Assembly (NCBI GenBank): GCA_902826865.1
Contig: CADEGN010000024.1
Location: forward strand, 1 to 45,681
Reading direction: 5' to 3'
DNA length: 45,681 bases
Source of the DNA: an uncultured Myxococcales bacterium
GTDB lineage: Bacteria > Myxococcota_A > Polyangia > Nannocystales > Nannocystaceae
Shown: in pieces, positions 8,986 through 16,546 of the stretch
Layout of the letters: each line of letters starts with the position of its first letter
Position numbering within the stretch: position 1 is the stretch's first letter
Position numbers and translations under genes: made by a program
The notes under the pieces: generated by a model
What the model was told of the DNA's origin: nothing
Databases searched by the model: none
What the model saw: the letters and a program-made list of their open reading frames with translations, nothing else

Positions 8986-9945
8986 ATGAACGTGTCATTG
9001 GCCGAGAGCCTCTCAGAGTCGAGTGCGACCACTCCATTGCCACCTTCCCCGGATACGTGGAGGCGTGTCATAGACATCCTCGCCGTGATGCTGCGCGACA
9101 ACGGTGGCATCGTCAGTTCCCGCGCGCTACGCAGCGAACTCGAGCGTGCGGGTGTTCCGGACGCTCGTGACTGGGCTGTTCGCGTTCGGTACTTTGACTG
9201 CGAGGATCCACCCGCGGATCTCCCGATGCCGGGTCTCAGATTTCATGGATTCGGCAAGAGCATCTTGACCGCCGAGCGATACGCGGAGGCGCGCGCGAGC
9301 AAGGACCGGCAGGCCGACGAGGCAGCGCGCGTCGAGGGAGCCCGTGAGGAGCTGTCGATTTCCGTGGAGGATGAGGTTCCGTCTCCGACAATCCGCAAGA
9401 AAAGTCGGCAAGAGGAGAGCCGGCTCGGAACATACGTATCCGGAGCCCTCGAGAACATCTACGAATCGGACTCCGGTCCAAGTGACCGACCTTACGTGTT
9501 CGACGTACACTCGGAGCGTCCCGGGAGCGAGTATGAAAACGTGGATGTTCTCGCCGTTCACTGGCGGTCCGACAGCTGTGTGGAGATTGTGGCAGTCGAG
9601 ATCAAACTAGCGCTTTCTGCCAAGCTATTGCAGCAAGCTCGAAACTACACGCGCTTTGCCGATCGGGTTTGGATCGCCGTTCCATTCTCTGGTGAGGTCG
9701 GAAGCGCCGGGACGATTCTGCGTGACCTCGATCCACTGCTGTTCGACCACATCGTGGAGTGCGGTCTCGGGATCCTCGCATGTCGCCGGGGGCGCGGGTC
9801 GTCGTACGAGATCCTGCCGGTGCACTGGCCGAGGCGACTAGTAGTCGATCCTGTCGAGAAGGAAATGTTCGTCGAGCGGTATCGGGGGCAACTTGAGGAG
9901 GCCCAGGTGATTCGACCGCGGGAGACGCGGTACCCGCGGTTGTAG
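8986..9945 (+). CDS. Orphan PD-(D/E)XK nuclease-like protein
   Basis: A 319-residue cytoplasmic protein with no signal peptide. Residues 23-70 look like a small winged-helix domain (TWRRVIDILAVMLRDNGGIV, then SSRALRSELERAG). Residues 100-145 are a charged, probably coiled linker. The C-terminal half has a PD-(D/E)XK pattern: a Glu-bearing helix around 144-156, Asp187 in ENVDVLAV, then Glu205-Ile-Lys207 in AVEIKL, followed by a helix and DRVWIAVPFS. This order resembles MmcB-type repair nucleases and restriction-endonuclease-like folds, but I do not recognise the family. No methyltransferase, helicase or other defence gene lies beside it. Its codon use is visibly less GC-rich than its neighbours, suggesting separate acquisition. 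It converges with the response regulator gene. It could be a lone restriction-like, repair or regulatory protein. Confidence 0.75.
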   Translation: MNVSLAESLSESSATTPLPPSPDTWRRVIDILAVMLRDNGGIVSSRALRSELERAGVPDARDWAVRVRYFDCEDPPADLPMPGLRFHGFGKSILTAERYAEARASKDRQADEAARVEGAREELSISVEDEVPSPTIRKKSRQEESRLGTYVSGALENIYESDSGPSDRPYVFDVHSERPGSEYENVDVLAVHWRSDSCVEIVAVEIKLALSAKLLQQARNYTRFADRVWIAVPFSGEVGSAGTILRDLDPLLFDHIVECGLGILACRRGRGSSYEILPVHWPRRLVVDPVEKEMFVERYRGQLEEAQVIRPRETRYPRL

Positions 9946-9972
9946 TTGCGCCTTGCGCCGGGCCGCGCTGAG

Positions 9973-9987
9973 GGCGGGGCTCCCGCC
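9973..9987. terminator. Hairpin between convergent genes
   Basis: GGCGGG-gct-CCCGCC forms a 6-bp stem with a 3-base loop in the 83-base gap between the convergent nuclease-like and response regulator genes. It may act in both directions. There is no T tract. Confidence 0.4.
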
Positions 9988-10028
9988 GAGTCGACCGCAT
10001 GACCGGGCGCGGCCACGGGAGTTCAAGC

Positions 10029-10763
10029 CTAGTCCGGCAGTACGAATCTGTATCCCGCCCCGCGGACCGAAAGAAACATCACCGGTTCGCGCGGGTTCGG
10101 TTCGAAGTGGCGTCGCAGCCGCATGATGAAATTGTCGACCATGCGGTGATTCGGGTAGTCGCGCAGCTTCCAGACCTTCTGTTGCAGTTCTTCGCGGCTG
10201 ATCACACGGCCAGGGTTGTCGGCAAAGTAGCGCAGAAGGTCGATCTCGAGCTTGGTCAAACGAAGATCCGCGCCGCCGGCCGAGACGGCGTAGGTGTCGA
10301 AGTCGATCACCGCGGTCCCGAGCCGGAGCACCCTTGGCGCCGTTCGGGCCCCGGGGCGGCGGGCCCAAGCGCTCCGGCGCAGCAATGAGCGGACCCGCGC
10401 GAGCAGCTCGGATAGCTCAAACGGTTTGGTGAGATAGTCGTCAGCTCCGACGTTCAAGCCCTCGACGCGATCGTTTACCTCGTCGCGCGCGGTGAGCATC
10501 AGCACCGGCGTCGTGTTGCCAGCGTCGCGAAGGCGCTGGCACAAGGAAAAGCCGTCGATGTCCGGCAGCATCACATCGAGGATGATCAGCTGATAAGGCG
10601 CGCTGTTGACGAGGAGGCGGCCCGCCTCGCGCCCGGTCGCAGCCACGTCAACGACGTACCCTTCGAGCTCGAAGTTGAGTTTGAGACCCGCGGCGAGGTG
10701 ATCCTCGTCCTCCACGAGCAACACGCGCGATGGCTCGTTTGAAACGGCGCTGCTTTCGCTCAT
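10029..10763 (-). CDS. OmpR-family response regulator
   Basis: A 244-residue DNA-binding response regulator. The receiver (residues 12-125) has the acidic pair in LLVEDED, phospho-acceptor Asp63 in IILDVMLPDIDG, the switch Thr in LMLTARDE, and Lys113 in LTKPF. The winged-helix output domain (about 145-242) ends in the typical VRGAGYRF. The start ATG (10763) overlaps the stop of the histidine kinase gene (shared ATGA), so the two are translationally coupled and form one two-component system. The target genes are not evident: flanking genes are a nuclease-like orphan and, across the kinase, a ferredoxin. Confidence 0.95.
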   Translation of the reverse strand: MSESSAVSNEPSRVLLVEDEDHLAAGLKLNFELEGYVVDVAATGREAGRLLVNSAPYQLIILDVMLPDIDGFSLCQRLRDAGNTTPVLMLTARDEVNDRVEGLNVGADDYLTKPFELSELLARVRSLLRRSAWARRPGARTAPRVLRLGTAVIDFDTYAVSAGGADLRLTKLEIDLLRYFADNPGRVISREELQQKVWKLRDYPNHRMVDNFIMRLRRHFEPNPREPVMFLSVRGAGYRFVLPD

Positions 10764-11731
10764 GGCCTGATGGTCTCGACGGGCGCTCCGGTTGCCGATG
10801 CCACGGTAGTCGGTGCCTTCGCCAGCGGCAAGAGCACCGTCATCCGTGTGCCTACGCCGGGCCCCTCGGAATGGGCCGACAGGTGGCCACCAATGCCGCG
10901 CACGAGGGCGTTGACGACATAGAGCCCGAGCCCCGTTCCGTGACGTGCGCGCACCGCCTCCTCGTCGACGCGATAGAAGCGGTCAAACACCCGGCGCAAG
11001 GCGCTTCGGGGGATGCCAATGCCCTGATCGATCACGTCGATGCGCACCCGGCGATCTTCCACGACGACGTTGATGCGAACGTTTGCGGGAGGATCAGAGT
11101 ACTTGATCGCGTTGTCGATGAGGTTTTTCATCACGATCTCGAGTGCCGCGGCGTCGGTATCGATCTCGAGGCCGGGCCTAACGTCGATTACGACGTCGTC
11201 GTGTGACATGCGATGGCGTCGGCAAACCGTGGTGACGCAGGTCGACAGCAGAGACCCCAGGTCGACGGGGCTCACAACTTGGCCCTTGCCGCCATGCTCG
11301 ATCCGAGTCGCTTGCAGGATGTCATCGATGAACGCTGCAAGCCGTTCGACGTCGTCATGCATCATCTCGTGCAGCCGCTCCCGGTGGGGATCGGGCAACC
11401 CGGGCCGCGCGAGTGTCTCGAGACACAAACGCAGTGAAGCGAGAGGGCTGCGCAGCTCGTGGGTGACCGAATCGATGAAGGTCGTCTGGCGGCGGATGTC
11501 GAGGATCGCCCGGGCGAGGAACACAGAGAAGAGCACGAGCACCGCGATCAACATCGCGAAGGAGATGATCCCGGAGACGAGAAGCCAGAGGTTGCCGGCC
11601 CATCGCTGGGTGAGCTCCTGGTTCTTGACGATGACGTAGATCCACCCCACAAGGAGCGCGGTGGTAAGCGCGACCGAGACGGACCCATAGATGATGGGTC
11701 CGGAGATCGAGCGCGTCGGCCGGCGGGCCAT
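10760..11731 (-). CDS. Membrane histidine kinase
   Basis: A 323-residue sensor kinase from ATG 11731. Two membrane helices (about 12-35 and 49-73) enclose only about 13 residues, so there is no real periplasmic sensor domain and the stimulus is probably membrane or cytoplasmic. The dimerisation helix carries the phospho-acceptor His91 in THELRSPL. The ATPase domain shows the N box (KNLIDNAIKYSD), G1 (DQGIGIP) and G2 (GTGLGLYVV). The open frame runs upstream to 12034, but that part is Gly/Arg-rich with no motif, and ATG 11731 lies directly before the first helix. It is the first gene of a two-gene operon with the response regulator. A Pro/Thr/Ala tail of about 20 residues ends the protein. Confidence 0.93.
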   Translation of the reverse strand: MARRPTRSISGPIIYGSVSVALTTALLVGWIYVIVKNQELTQRWAGNLWLLVSGIISFAMLIAVLVLFSVFLARAILDIRRQTTFIDSVTHELRSPLASLRLCLETLARPGLPDPHRERLHEMMHDDVERLAAFIDDILQATRIEHGGKGQVVSPVDLGSLLSTCVTTVCRRHRMSHDDVVIDVRPGLEIDTDAAALEIVMKNLIDNAIKYSDPPANVRINVVVEDRRVRIDVIDQGIGIPRSALRRVFDRFYRVDEEAVRARHGTGLGLYVVNALVRGIGGHLSAHSEGPGVGTRMTVLLPLAKAPTTVASATGAPVETIRP

Positions 11732-11840
11732 GGCCGAATGATGGCCGCAGCGTCCGGCGGCGACCAGCCACCGCCGGGCGGCGCCCAGGGCGGCACCGGA
11801 CCCGATCGGCCCCTCGATCCCACCGGATCCGCCGCGCCAT

Positions 11841-11866
11841 CCACAGGTTCTCCACCCTGTGGACAA
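11841..11866. promoter_or_regulatory. Inverted repeat overlapping a DnaA-box-like site
   Basis: CCACAGG (11841-11847) and CCTGTGG (11856-11862) form a perfect 7-bp inverted repeat with an 8-base loop. Overlapping the right arm, TGTGGACAA (11858-11866) is the exact complement of TTGTCCACA, the DnaA-box form common in high-GC bacteria. The loop holds a second, degenerate copy (TTCTCCACC, 11848-11856). It lies upstream of the histidine kinase. It could be a DnaA-controlled promoter element or a chance match. Confidence 0.35.
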
Positions 11867-12046
11867 GTCTGGAAACGCAGGAATTTCGGCGAAACTAACC
11901 CGTGTAGCCCTATGTAGGGGGACCAGCGGTGAAGCACGCTGGTTCTCCACCCACGATCCGTCGACCGCGTTCGTCGACCAGTCGCAGGGGCCCGACGCGA
12001 CTCGCCTGCGCGCAGCGGCGCGGGCCGCTACCATGTGCCGGGCCCC

Positions 12047-12052
12047 AAGGAG
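12047..12052 (+). promoter_or_regulatory. Strong ribosome-binding site of the ferredoxin gene
   Basis: AAGGAG sits 5 bases before ATG 12058. It fixes the ferredoxin start, because the open frame continues upstream to 11929 without any homology to ferredoxins. Confidence 0.85.
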
Positions 12053-12057
12053 ATTTC

Positions 12058-12363
12058 ATGACCTTCGTCGTCACCCCGAACTGCAACGGCTGCCGCTTCA
12101 CGGATTGTGTCGCGGTTTGTCCCGTGGAGTGCTTCCACGGCGACGACAAGATGCTCTACATCGATCCAGACGAGTGCATCGACTGCGGCGCATGCGTGCC
12201 GGAGTGTCCGGTCGAGGCGATCTACGACGAGAACGAACTGCCGGACAACCTCTCGGAGTGGAAAGCGAAGAACGCCGAGCAGGCGAAGGGGCTGCCCGTC
12301 GTCAGCGAGAAGGGCAGCCCGTTGCCGAGTGCTGACCAGCGCAAGAAGGACCTAGGGTTCTAG
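12058..12363 (+). CDS. fdxA: 7Fe ferredoxin (3Fe-4S / 4Fe-4S)
   Basis: A 101-residue soluble electron carrier of the Azotobacter ferredoxin I type. The first cluster region is C9-x2-C12-x4-C17-x3-C21-P; the spacing of 7 between C9 and C17 marks the 3Fe-4S site, with C12 the non-ligand Cys. The second is C-x2-C-x2-C-x3-C-P in CIDCGACVPECP, the 4Fe-4S site. The C-terminal tail of about 45 residues (ENELPDNLSEWKAKNAEQA...) is typical of this family, whose usual length is near 106. The start is set by AAGGAG at 12047-12052. It is probably monocistronic, divergent from the histidine kinase and convergent with a lipoprotein gene. Redox partners cannot be told from the context. Confidence 0.95.
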   Translation: MTFVVTPNCNGCRFTDCVAVCPVECFHGDDKMLYIDPDECIDCGACVPECPVEAIYDENELPDNLSEWKAKNAEQAKGLPVVSEKGSPLPSADQRKKDLGF

Positions 12364-12387
12364 CTGCCCGATTGGGTGCGGCGTCTT

Positions 12388-12414
12388 CGCGGACGTGTGC
12401 GTCTCATGTCCGCG
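12388..12414. terminator. Hairpin between ferredoxin and lipoprotein genes
   Basis: CGCGGAC (12388-12394) pairs with GTCCGCG (12408-12414) around a 13-base loop. It lies in the 67-base gap between two convergent genes, so it may serve both. There is no T tract. Confidence 0.45.
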
Positions 12415-12430
12415 ATTCGCCGGGCGTCGA

Positions 12431-13354
12431 TCAGAGATAGATGCTCTCGAGGGTGCCATCCGAGTCGTGAAGGATGAGGATCAGGCCCAGTGCGTCGCTT
12501 GTGAGATACGCGTTGAGCCCCGTACCACCGGGCCGTGTGAACGTAGCGATGGCATCGAGCTCGAGATCACCGTCGGTGTCAAATCGAAGACTCGCTTCGC
12601 CGGCAGCCACCACCAGGGTCGACGCATTCCCCCAAGCCAGCTCTTGGGTGGCGGGGAGGTCGTTGGTCGAGAAGTGAATCTCCGCGAGGTCGCGAGCGAC
12701 GTGGAGCAGCTGGACGTGGAGGTCCTCTTGGGCGATCTCGCTGCCGATGTCCACGAGCTCAAACGCCGTGAGAGGGGGAGATCCGCCTTGCTGCTCAGCG
12801 TCTCCCGCGAGGACGATCGTGGTGCTGACGCCCGCGAGCGTGGCGCGGTCGACGACGAGAAGAGAGCTCATCGGGTCGCCATCGGCCGGAACCACATCGA
12901 GGGCCGCCTCGATGGGCACCGGGATCGGCGGGCTGGCCATGTGGAACTCGAGATCCTCCACCAGCGGCATCCCATCGAGGAGCACATCAACGGGCCCGGT
13001 ATTGACCGCCAGTTGCACCACGCGAAGTGGGGAGGTCTCCGCGGTTGCGCCGGTTGAGTCGATGCCGGCCGAATCTCCAACGGCGGTCGATTCACCCGAG
13101 ACTGTGTCCGAACCACCGCTACCTGTCTCCGCCGGCGACGTACCGCTCTGACCGGATGCGGTGGACTCGTTCGCACCCGTGGGATCGGATGCTGTGGTCT
13201 CAGTAATCGCGCTGGTGGAAGCGCCGTCGCCCTCGGACGCGCTCTTGCAGGCGCCGAAGAGAGACAGAGCCACGATCAGCTGGTGCGCGGGCCATCTCGA
13301 GACCGGCGCGCCGCGGGAGGAACCCTGGGTGGGGCGGGTGGTATGGAGTCGCAT
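12431..13354 (-). CDS. Lipoprotein with DUF4397-like domain
   Basis: A 307-residue predicted lipoprotein. The signal peptide ends in the lipobox LFGAC at about residue 36, after a long Arg-bearing n-region. A Ser/Thr/Gly/Ala-rich spacer (about 60 residues) follows, then two beta-rich segments. The first begins LRVVQLAVNTGPVDVLLDG, which resembles the start of DUF4397 domains; the second, with VQLLHVARDLAEIHF, reads like a diverged second copy. DUF4397 proteins are exported beta-sandwich proteins of unknown role. ATG 13354 was chosen because further upstream the frame is a low-complexity shadow of the VgrG repeat region. The gene is divergent from vgrG, 77 bases between starts, so the two may share regulation. 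Confidence 0.75.
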   Translation of the reverse strand: MRLHTTRPTQGSSRGAPVSRWPAHQLIVALSLFGACKSASEGDGASTSAITETTASDPTGANESTASGQSGTSPAETGSGGSDTVSGESTAVGDSAGIDSTGATAETSPLRVVQLAVNTGPVDVLLDGMPLVEDLEFHMASPPIPVPIEAALDVVPADGDPMSSLLVVDRATLAGVSTTIVLAGDAEQQGGSPPLTAFELVDIGSEIAQEDLHVQLLHVARDLAEIHFSTNDLPATQELAWGNASTLVVAAGEASLRFDTDGDLELDAIATFTRPGGTGLNAYLTSDALGLILILHDSDGTLESIYL

Positions 13355-13431
13355 GACCGCGCGTTGTCGTGTCGCCGCGGCGGGTGGTTGGTCGGCTTCG
13401 ACATGTGTGAACTCACGGTGAGTGGGCCACG

Positions 13432-16400
13432 GTGGGCGCAGGGGCGGTTGTGCTTCGGCGCAGTGATCTTTTCCGCGGGGATCCAGTCTGTCGCGCCTGC
13501 ATGGATGACGAGCGCGGCGGGCGTAACTCCCTCGATCCTTCTGCGCTTCCGCGCGCATTCCCGGCAGAAATGCCGTCGGCCCCGAAGTCGCCGGAGGTGC
13601 CGAGCGCGCCGGCGGTGCCGAGCGCACCGAGCTTGCCAAGCGCGCCGGCTGTGCCGAACGCACCGAAGTTACCGAGCGCGCCGGCGGTGCCGAGCACACC
13701 GAGCTTGCCGAGCGCGCCGCAAATCCCTAGCGCACCGAAGTTACCGAGCGCGCCGCAAATCCCGGGCGCACCGAGCTTGCCGAGCGTGCCGTCAATTCCG
13801 AGCGCGCCGAGCTTGCCGGGTGCGCCGGCTATCCCGAGCGTTCCGAGTTTGCCAAGCGCGCCCGCGATCCCGGCGGCGCCAAGTCTGCCGCGCATGCCCG
13901 CCGTCCCGGCCGCGCCAAGCTTGCCCGGTGCGCCGCAGGTGCCAGGACGGCCGGGCGCCCCGTCACTCCCGAAACACCCCAGCCTTCCGCTCGGCCCATC
14001 GATGCCAGGCGTATCGCCGGCGCCGTCGTTGCCCGGTTCGGTGCCGCTCGCGACGCTCGGCCAGATCATCGACACGGTGCAGACGGTCGCGAAAGTCGCC
14101 GAGACCGCGACCAGCGTTTCCAACCTGGTATCCAAGGCGCGCGGCCTCGTCGATAGCGTCGTCGGTGAAACCACATCCCGGCTAGAAATTCCCGACTACT
14201 TCTTCTGCGTCAACGACGGTCCCGATCCCGGCTGGCACGTTCGCCATGTCGTTTGGACCGAGGCACTCTCTGAATGCTACGAGCTCGTCGTTGACGTGCT
14301 CACGGATCAACTCGACGTTGAGACGGACGGCCTTATCGGTGCGTCCGCCAACCTGGATCTCGAGCGCGCAGACCTTCGCCGCAGCGTCTACGGGATCATC
14401 ACCCGCGTCGACTACCTGGGTGTCGAAGTTGATCACTTGCACGTACGAGTGTACCTGGTGCCGGCTCTGCGGCTGTTCGCGCAACGTGTGGACACCCGGA
14501 TCTTCCAGGACCAGACGGTGCCCGAGATTCTCGAGCTGGTGCTGAAGGCACCGCTGATGGAACTCGGTCGCAAGTGTGTCACACGGTTCGCCCGCGACGA
14601 CTATCCCAAGCGCGACTATTGCGTGCAGTACAGGGAGTCCGATCTCGAATTCGCCAGTCGCTTGATGCAAGAGGAAGGCATCACCTTCTTCTTCGAGCCC
14701 GACGACCAGGCGCGAGCCGAGACCTTGATCTTGATCGACAATGGCGACGACTTCCCCGATGTTTCCGTGCTCTACGATGAGCCCGTCCCGATCGTCGTCG
14801 ACAGTCCTGACTCGGTGCCGGTCGAGTCGCTACGCAATCTCGACTGGATTCAACCAGAGCAGAGCAGCCGGGTCGTCGTTCGAGGATTCAACTGGAAGGA
14901 CCCAACGACGGAGCTCGAGGGCATTGCAGAAGATCCTCGGCCGATTCGCGAGCGCATTCGCGAGGTATACCTCCACGGCGAGCGGCGCAAGATCGTCGAC
15001 GCCGCCGACGATGCGATGTTCGACGGGACTGCCATCGAGGAGCAGGAACCGGAGGCCCTTCGTCGCATGCAAGCGATCGCGCGGTCCGGCAGACGAGGTC
15101 ACGGGCGTTCGAATGTCACCGGTTTCTCGCCGGGAAGCGTGTTTACCCTGGATGACCACGGGATTGACTCGCTCAGTGAACAACGCTTCTTGCTCACCCG
15201 CGTCGTGCACACCGGCGATTGCCCCGACCAAGGCAAGCAAAACGACCCCGACGCCACGCGCTACGAGAACCGCTTCGAGTGCGTCCCCGCTGGCATGCCG
15301 TTCCGGCCGGCGCCTGTGCTCCGCCGTCCGCGCGTGTTCGGGCCCGAAACCGCCATCGTCACCGGTCCTCCGAATGAGGAGATTCACGTCGACCAGCACG
15401 GCAGGATCAAGATCCGCTTCCATTGGGATCGAATCTCGCCGTTTGACGATAGCGCCTCATGCTGGGTGCGCGTGGCCCAAATGTTCGCTGGTCCGGGTTG
15501 GGGCACGGTTTTCATCCCCCGCGTCGGCATGGAGGTGATCGTCGAGTTTCTCGACGGAAACCCGGATCGGCCCATCGTCACCGGTTGCGTGTACAACGGC
15601 CACAACAGCCTGCCGTACACGCTGCCCGACGAGAAGACCAAAACCGTCATCAAGACCTCAAGCTCACCCGGCGGAAACGGTTACAACGAGCTCACGTTCG
15701 ACGACTTGGCTGGCGCGGAGAAGTTCATCGTTCACGCCCAGAAGGACCTGACATCCACGGTCGAGAACGATCGCACGCGTTTGGTCGGACGGAATGAGGC
15801 GGTTTCTGTAAAGGGCAATCGCACCGTCTCGGTCACCGGTGATCAAACCACGACGATCACGGGCAAACAGTCGATTACGGTAAAGGGCGGGCGCTCATCG
15901 CTGGACGTCACGGGGCACTGCGTGACCACTGCGTCTGACACGGCATTTCTCAGCGCTCCGAACAAGATCACCTTCCAGTGCCAGGGTAGCTTCATCACGC
16001 TGGAGCCGACGAAGATCACGATTCACGCCGGCGACAACGCTGAGTTGGTGCTCGACGCCGAAGCGCTGATGCAGGCCGCTGGCGGGGCAAGTGCCAAGCT
16101 GAATGCCGAGGTCGAAATCGCCGCGAAAAAAGAAGGTCGGATCCATATCGACGACTACGTATTCGTCGAGAGCTCGTCAGGCGGCACGCTTGAGGTCTAC
16201 GCCGACATCATCGCGCATGCTGAGAAGGGTGGGACCATCGTGTGCGACGCCAACGTGGACGCGGGAGGCGAGAAGGTCACGCTACACACAAAGACGGCCA
16301 CCGCCGAGTTGGCCGGCGGCGTCACGATCTCTGCGCCGAACGTGTCCGTCACAGGAACCGCAAAGATCGAGCTTTCGACGCCGGCGCTTGTAACCTCTGG

Positions 16401-16446
16401 CAACACGAGCTGCACGATCTCCGGCGGAGTCGTGAAGATCAACTGA
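13432..16446 (+). CDS. vgrG: VgrG/TssI-type spike protein with N-terminal Pro-rich repeat array
   Basis: A long VgrG-like protein (1004 residues from GTG 13432; typical VgrGs are 600-800). Residues 47-205 are a low-complexity array of Pro-x-x-Pro hexapeptides (PSAPSL, PSAPAV, PSAPQI). A short helical segment follows (IDTVQTVAKVAETATSV). The gp27-like part begins near 249 (LEIPDYFFCVND) and runs to about 600. The gp5-like OB fold lies near 648-723 (VDQHGRIKIRFHWD, then WVRVAQMFAGPGWG and FIPRVGMEVIVEFLDGNPD). The C-terminal 270 residues are a Thr/Gly/Val-rich beta-helical spike (TVSVTGDQTTTITGK...), ending without a recognisable effector domain. In type VI secretion, VgrG forms the puncturing tip; no tss genes, PAAR, effector or immunity gene lie nearby. 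Start alternatives ATG 13501 and ATG 13570 also precede the array. None has a good ribosome-binding site. Confidence 0.9.
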   Translation: MGAGAVVLRRSDLFRGDPVCRACMDDERGGRNSLDPSALPRAFPAEMPSAPKSPEVPSAPAVPSAPSLPSAPAVPNAPKLPSAPAVPSTPSLPSAPQIPSAPKLPSAPQIPGAPSLPSVPSIPSAPSLPGAPAIPSVPSLPSAPAIPAAPSLPRMPAVPAAPSLPGAPQVPGRPGAPSLPKHPSLPLGPSMPGVSPAPSLPGSVPLATLGQIIDTVQTVAKVAETATSVSNLVSKARGLVDSVVGETTSRLEIPDYFFCVNDGPDPGWHVRHVVWTEALSECYELVVDVLTDQLDVETDGLIGASANLDLERADLRRSVYGIITRVDYLGVEVDHLHVRVYLVPALRLFAQRVDTRIFQDQTVPEILELVLKAPLMELGRKCVTRFARDDYPKRDYCVQYRESDLEFASRLMQEEGITFFFEPDDQARAETLILIDNGDDFPDVSVLYDEPVPIVVDSPDSVPVESLRNLDWIQPEQSSRVVVRGFNWKDPTTELEGIAEDPRPIRERIREVYLHGERRKIVDAADDAMFDGTAIEEQEPEALRRMQAIARSGRRGHGRSNVTGFSPGSVFTLDDHGIDSLSEQRFLLTRVVHTGDCPDQGKQNDPDATRYENRFECVPAGMPFRPAPVLRRPRVFGPETAIVTGPPNEEIHVDQHGRIKIRFHWDRISPFDDSASCWVRVAQMFAGPGWGTVFIPRVGMEVIVEFLDGNPDRPIVTGCVYNGHNSLPYTLPDEKTKTVIKTSSSPGGNGYNELTFDDLAGAEKFIVHAQKDLTSTVENDRTRLVGRNEAVSVKGNRTVSVTGDQTTTITGKQSITVKGGRSSLDVTGHCVTTASDTAFLSAPNKITFQCQGSFITLEPTKITIHAGDNAELVLDAEALMQAAGGASAKLNAEVEIAAKKEGRIHIDDYVFVESSSGGTLEVYADIIAHAEKGGTIVCDANVDAGGEKVTLHTKTATAELAGGVTISAPNVSVTGTAKIELSTPALVTSGNTSCTISGGVVKIN
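13570..14040 (+). repeat. Tandem 18-base repeats encoding Pro-x-x-Pro hexapeptides
   Basis: About 25 imperfect 18-base units encode P-[SGA]-[AVT]-P-x-[LVI], pairing into 36-base superunits of alternating PSAPSL/PSAPAV type. Third codon positions vary while the amino-acid pattern holds, which points to selection on the protein. Towards 3' the pattern loosens (PGRPGAPSLPKHPSLPLG). Confidence 0.85.
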
Positions 16447-16462
16447 GCGGCGCCAGCCGCTC
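16445..16462. terminator. Hairpin at the vgrG stop codon
   Basis: GAGCGGC-gcca-GCCGCTC is a perfect 7-bp stem with a 4-base loop that overlaps the TGA stop of vgrG. It probably ends the vgrG transcript; there is no T tract. Confidence 0.5.
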
Positions 16463-16497
16463 GAACTGCTGCGCCGCTCGAACTGCTGCGCCGCTCG
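16458..16497. repeat. 17-base tandem duplication
   Basis: CGCTCGAACTGCTGCGC occurs twice head to tail (16458-16474, 16475-16491), followed by a partial third copy, CGCTCG. It lies between the convergent vgrG and FIST genes and overlaps the right arm of the hairpin at the vgrG stop. It is probably a recent slippage duplication. Confidence 0.8.
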
Positions 16498-16546
16498 TTC
16501 GCCGCAAACTTCGCAAGGTGGCCGGCCCCGTGGCCGCGCCTTGCGC

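Larger units (their letters stand above)
11732..12057. other. Divergent intergenic region with DnaA-box-like sites
   Basis: 326 bases separate the histidine kinase start from the ferredoxin start. The region contains the CCACAGG/CCTGTGG hairpin and a TGTGGACAA site (listed separately), another TTCTCCACC at 11942-11950, and CCCTA-TG-TAGGG at 11908-11919. Promoters for both genes must lie here, but I cannot place them with confidence. Confidence 0.5.

Noticed and set aside
13570..14040. CRISPR-like array
   Set aside because: The 18-base units are contiguous without unique spacers, drift in sequence and encode a Pro-rich peptide in the vgrG frame.
13413..14174. Minus-strand open frame with collagen-like Gly-x-x repeats
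   Set aside because: It is the complement of the vgrG Pro-x-x-Pro array: CCN read backwards gives GGN, so Gly appears wherever Pro is coded. It has no signal, start context or flanking domain of its own.
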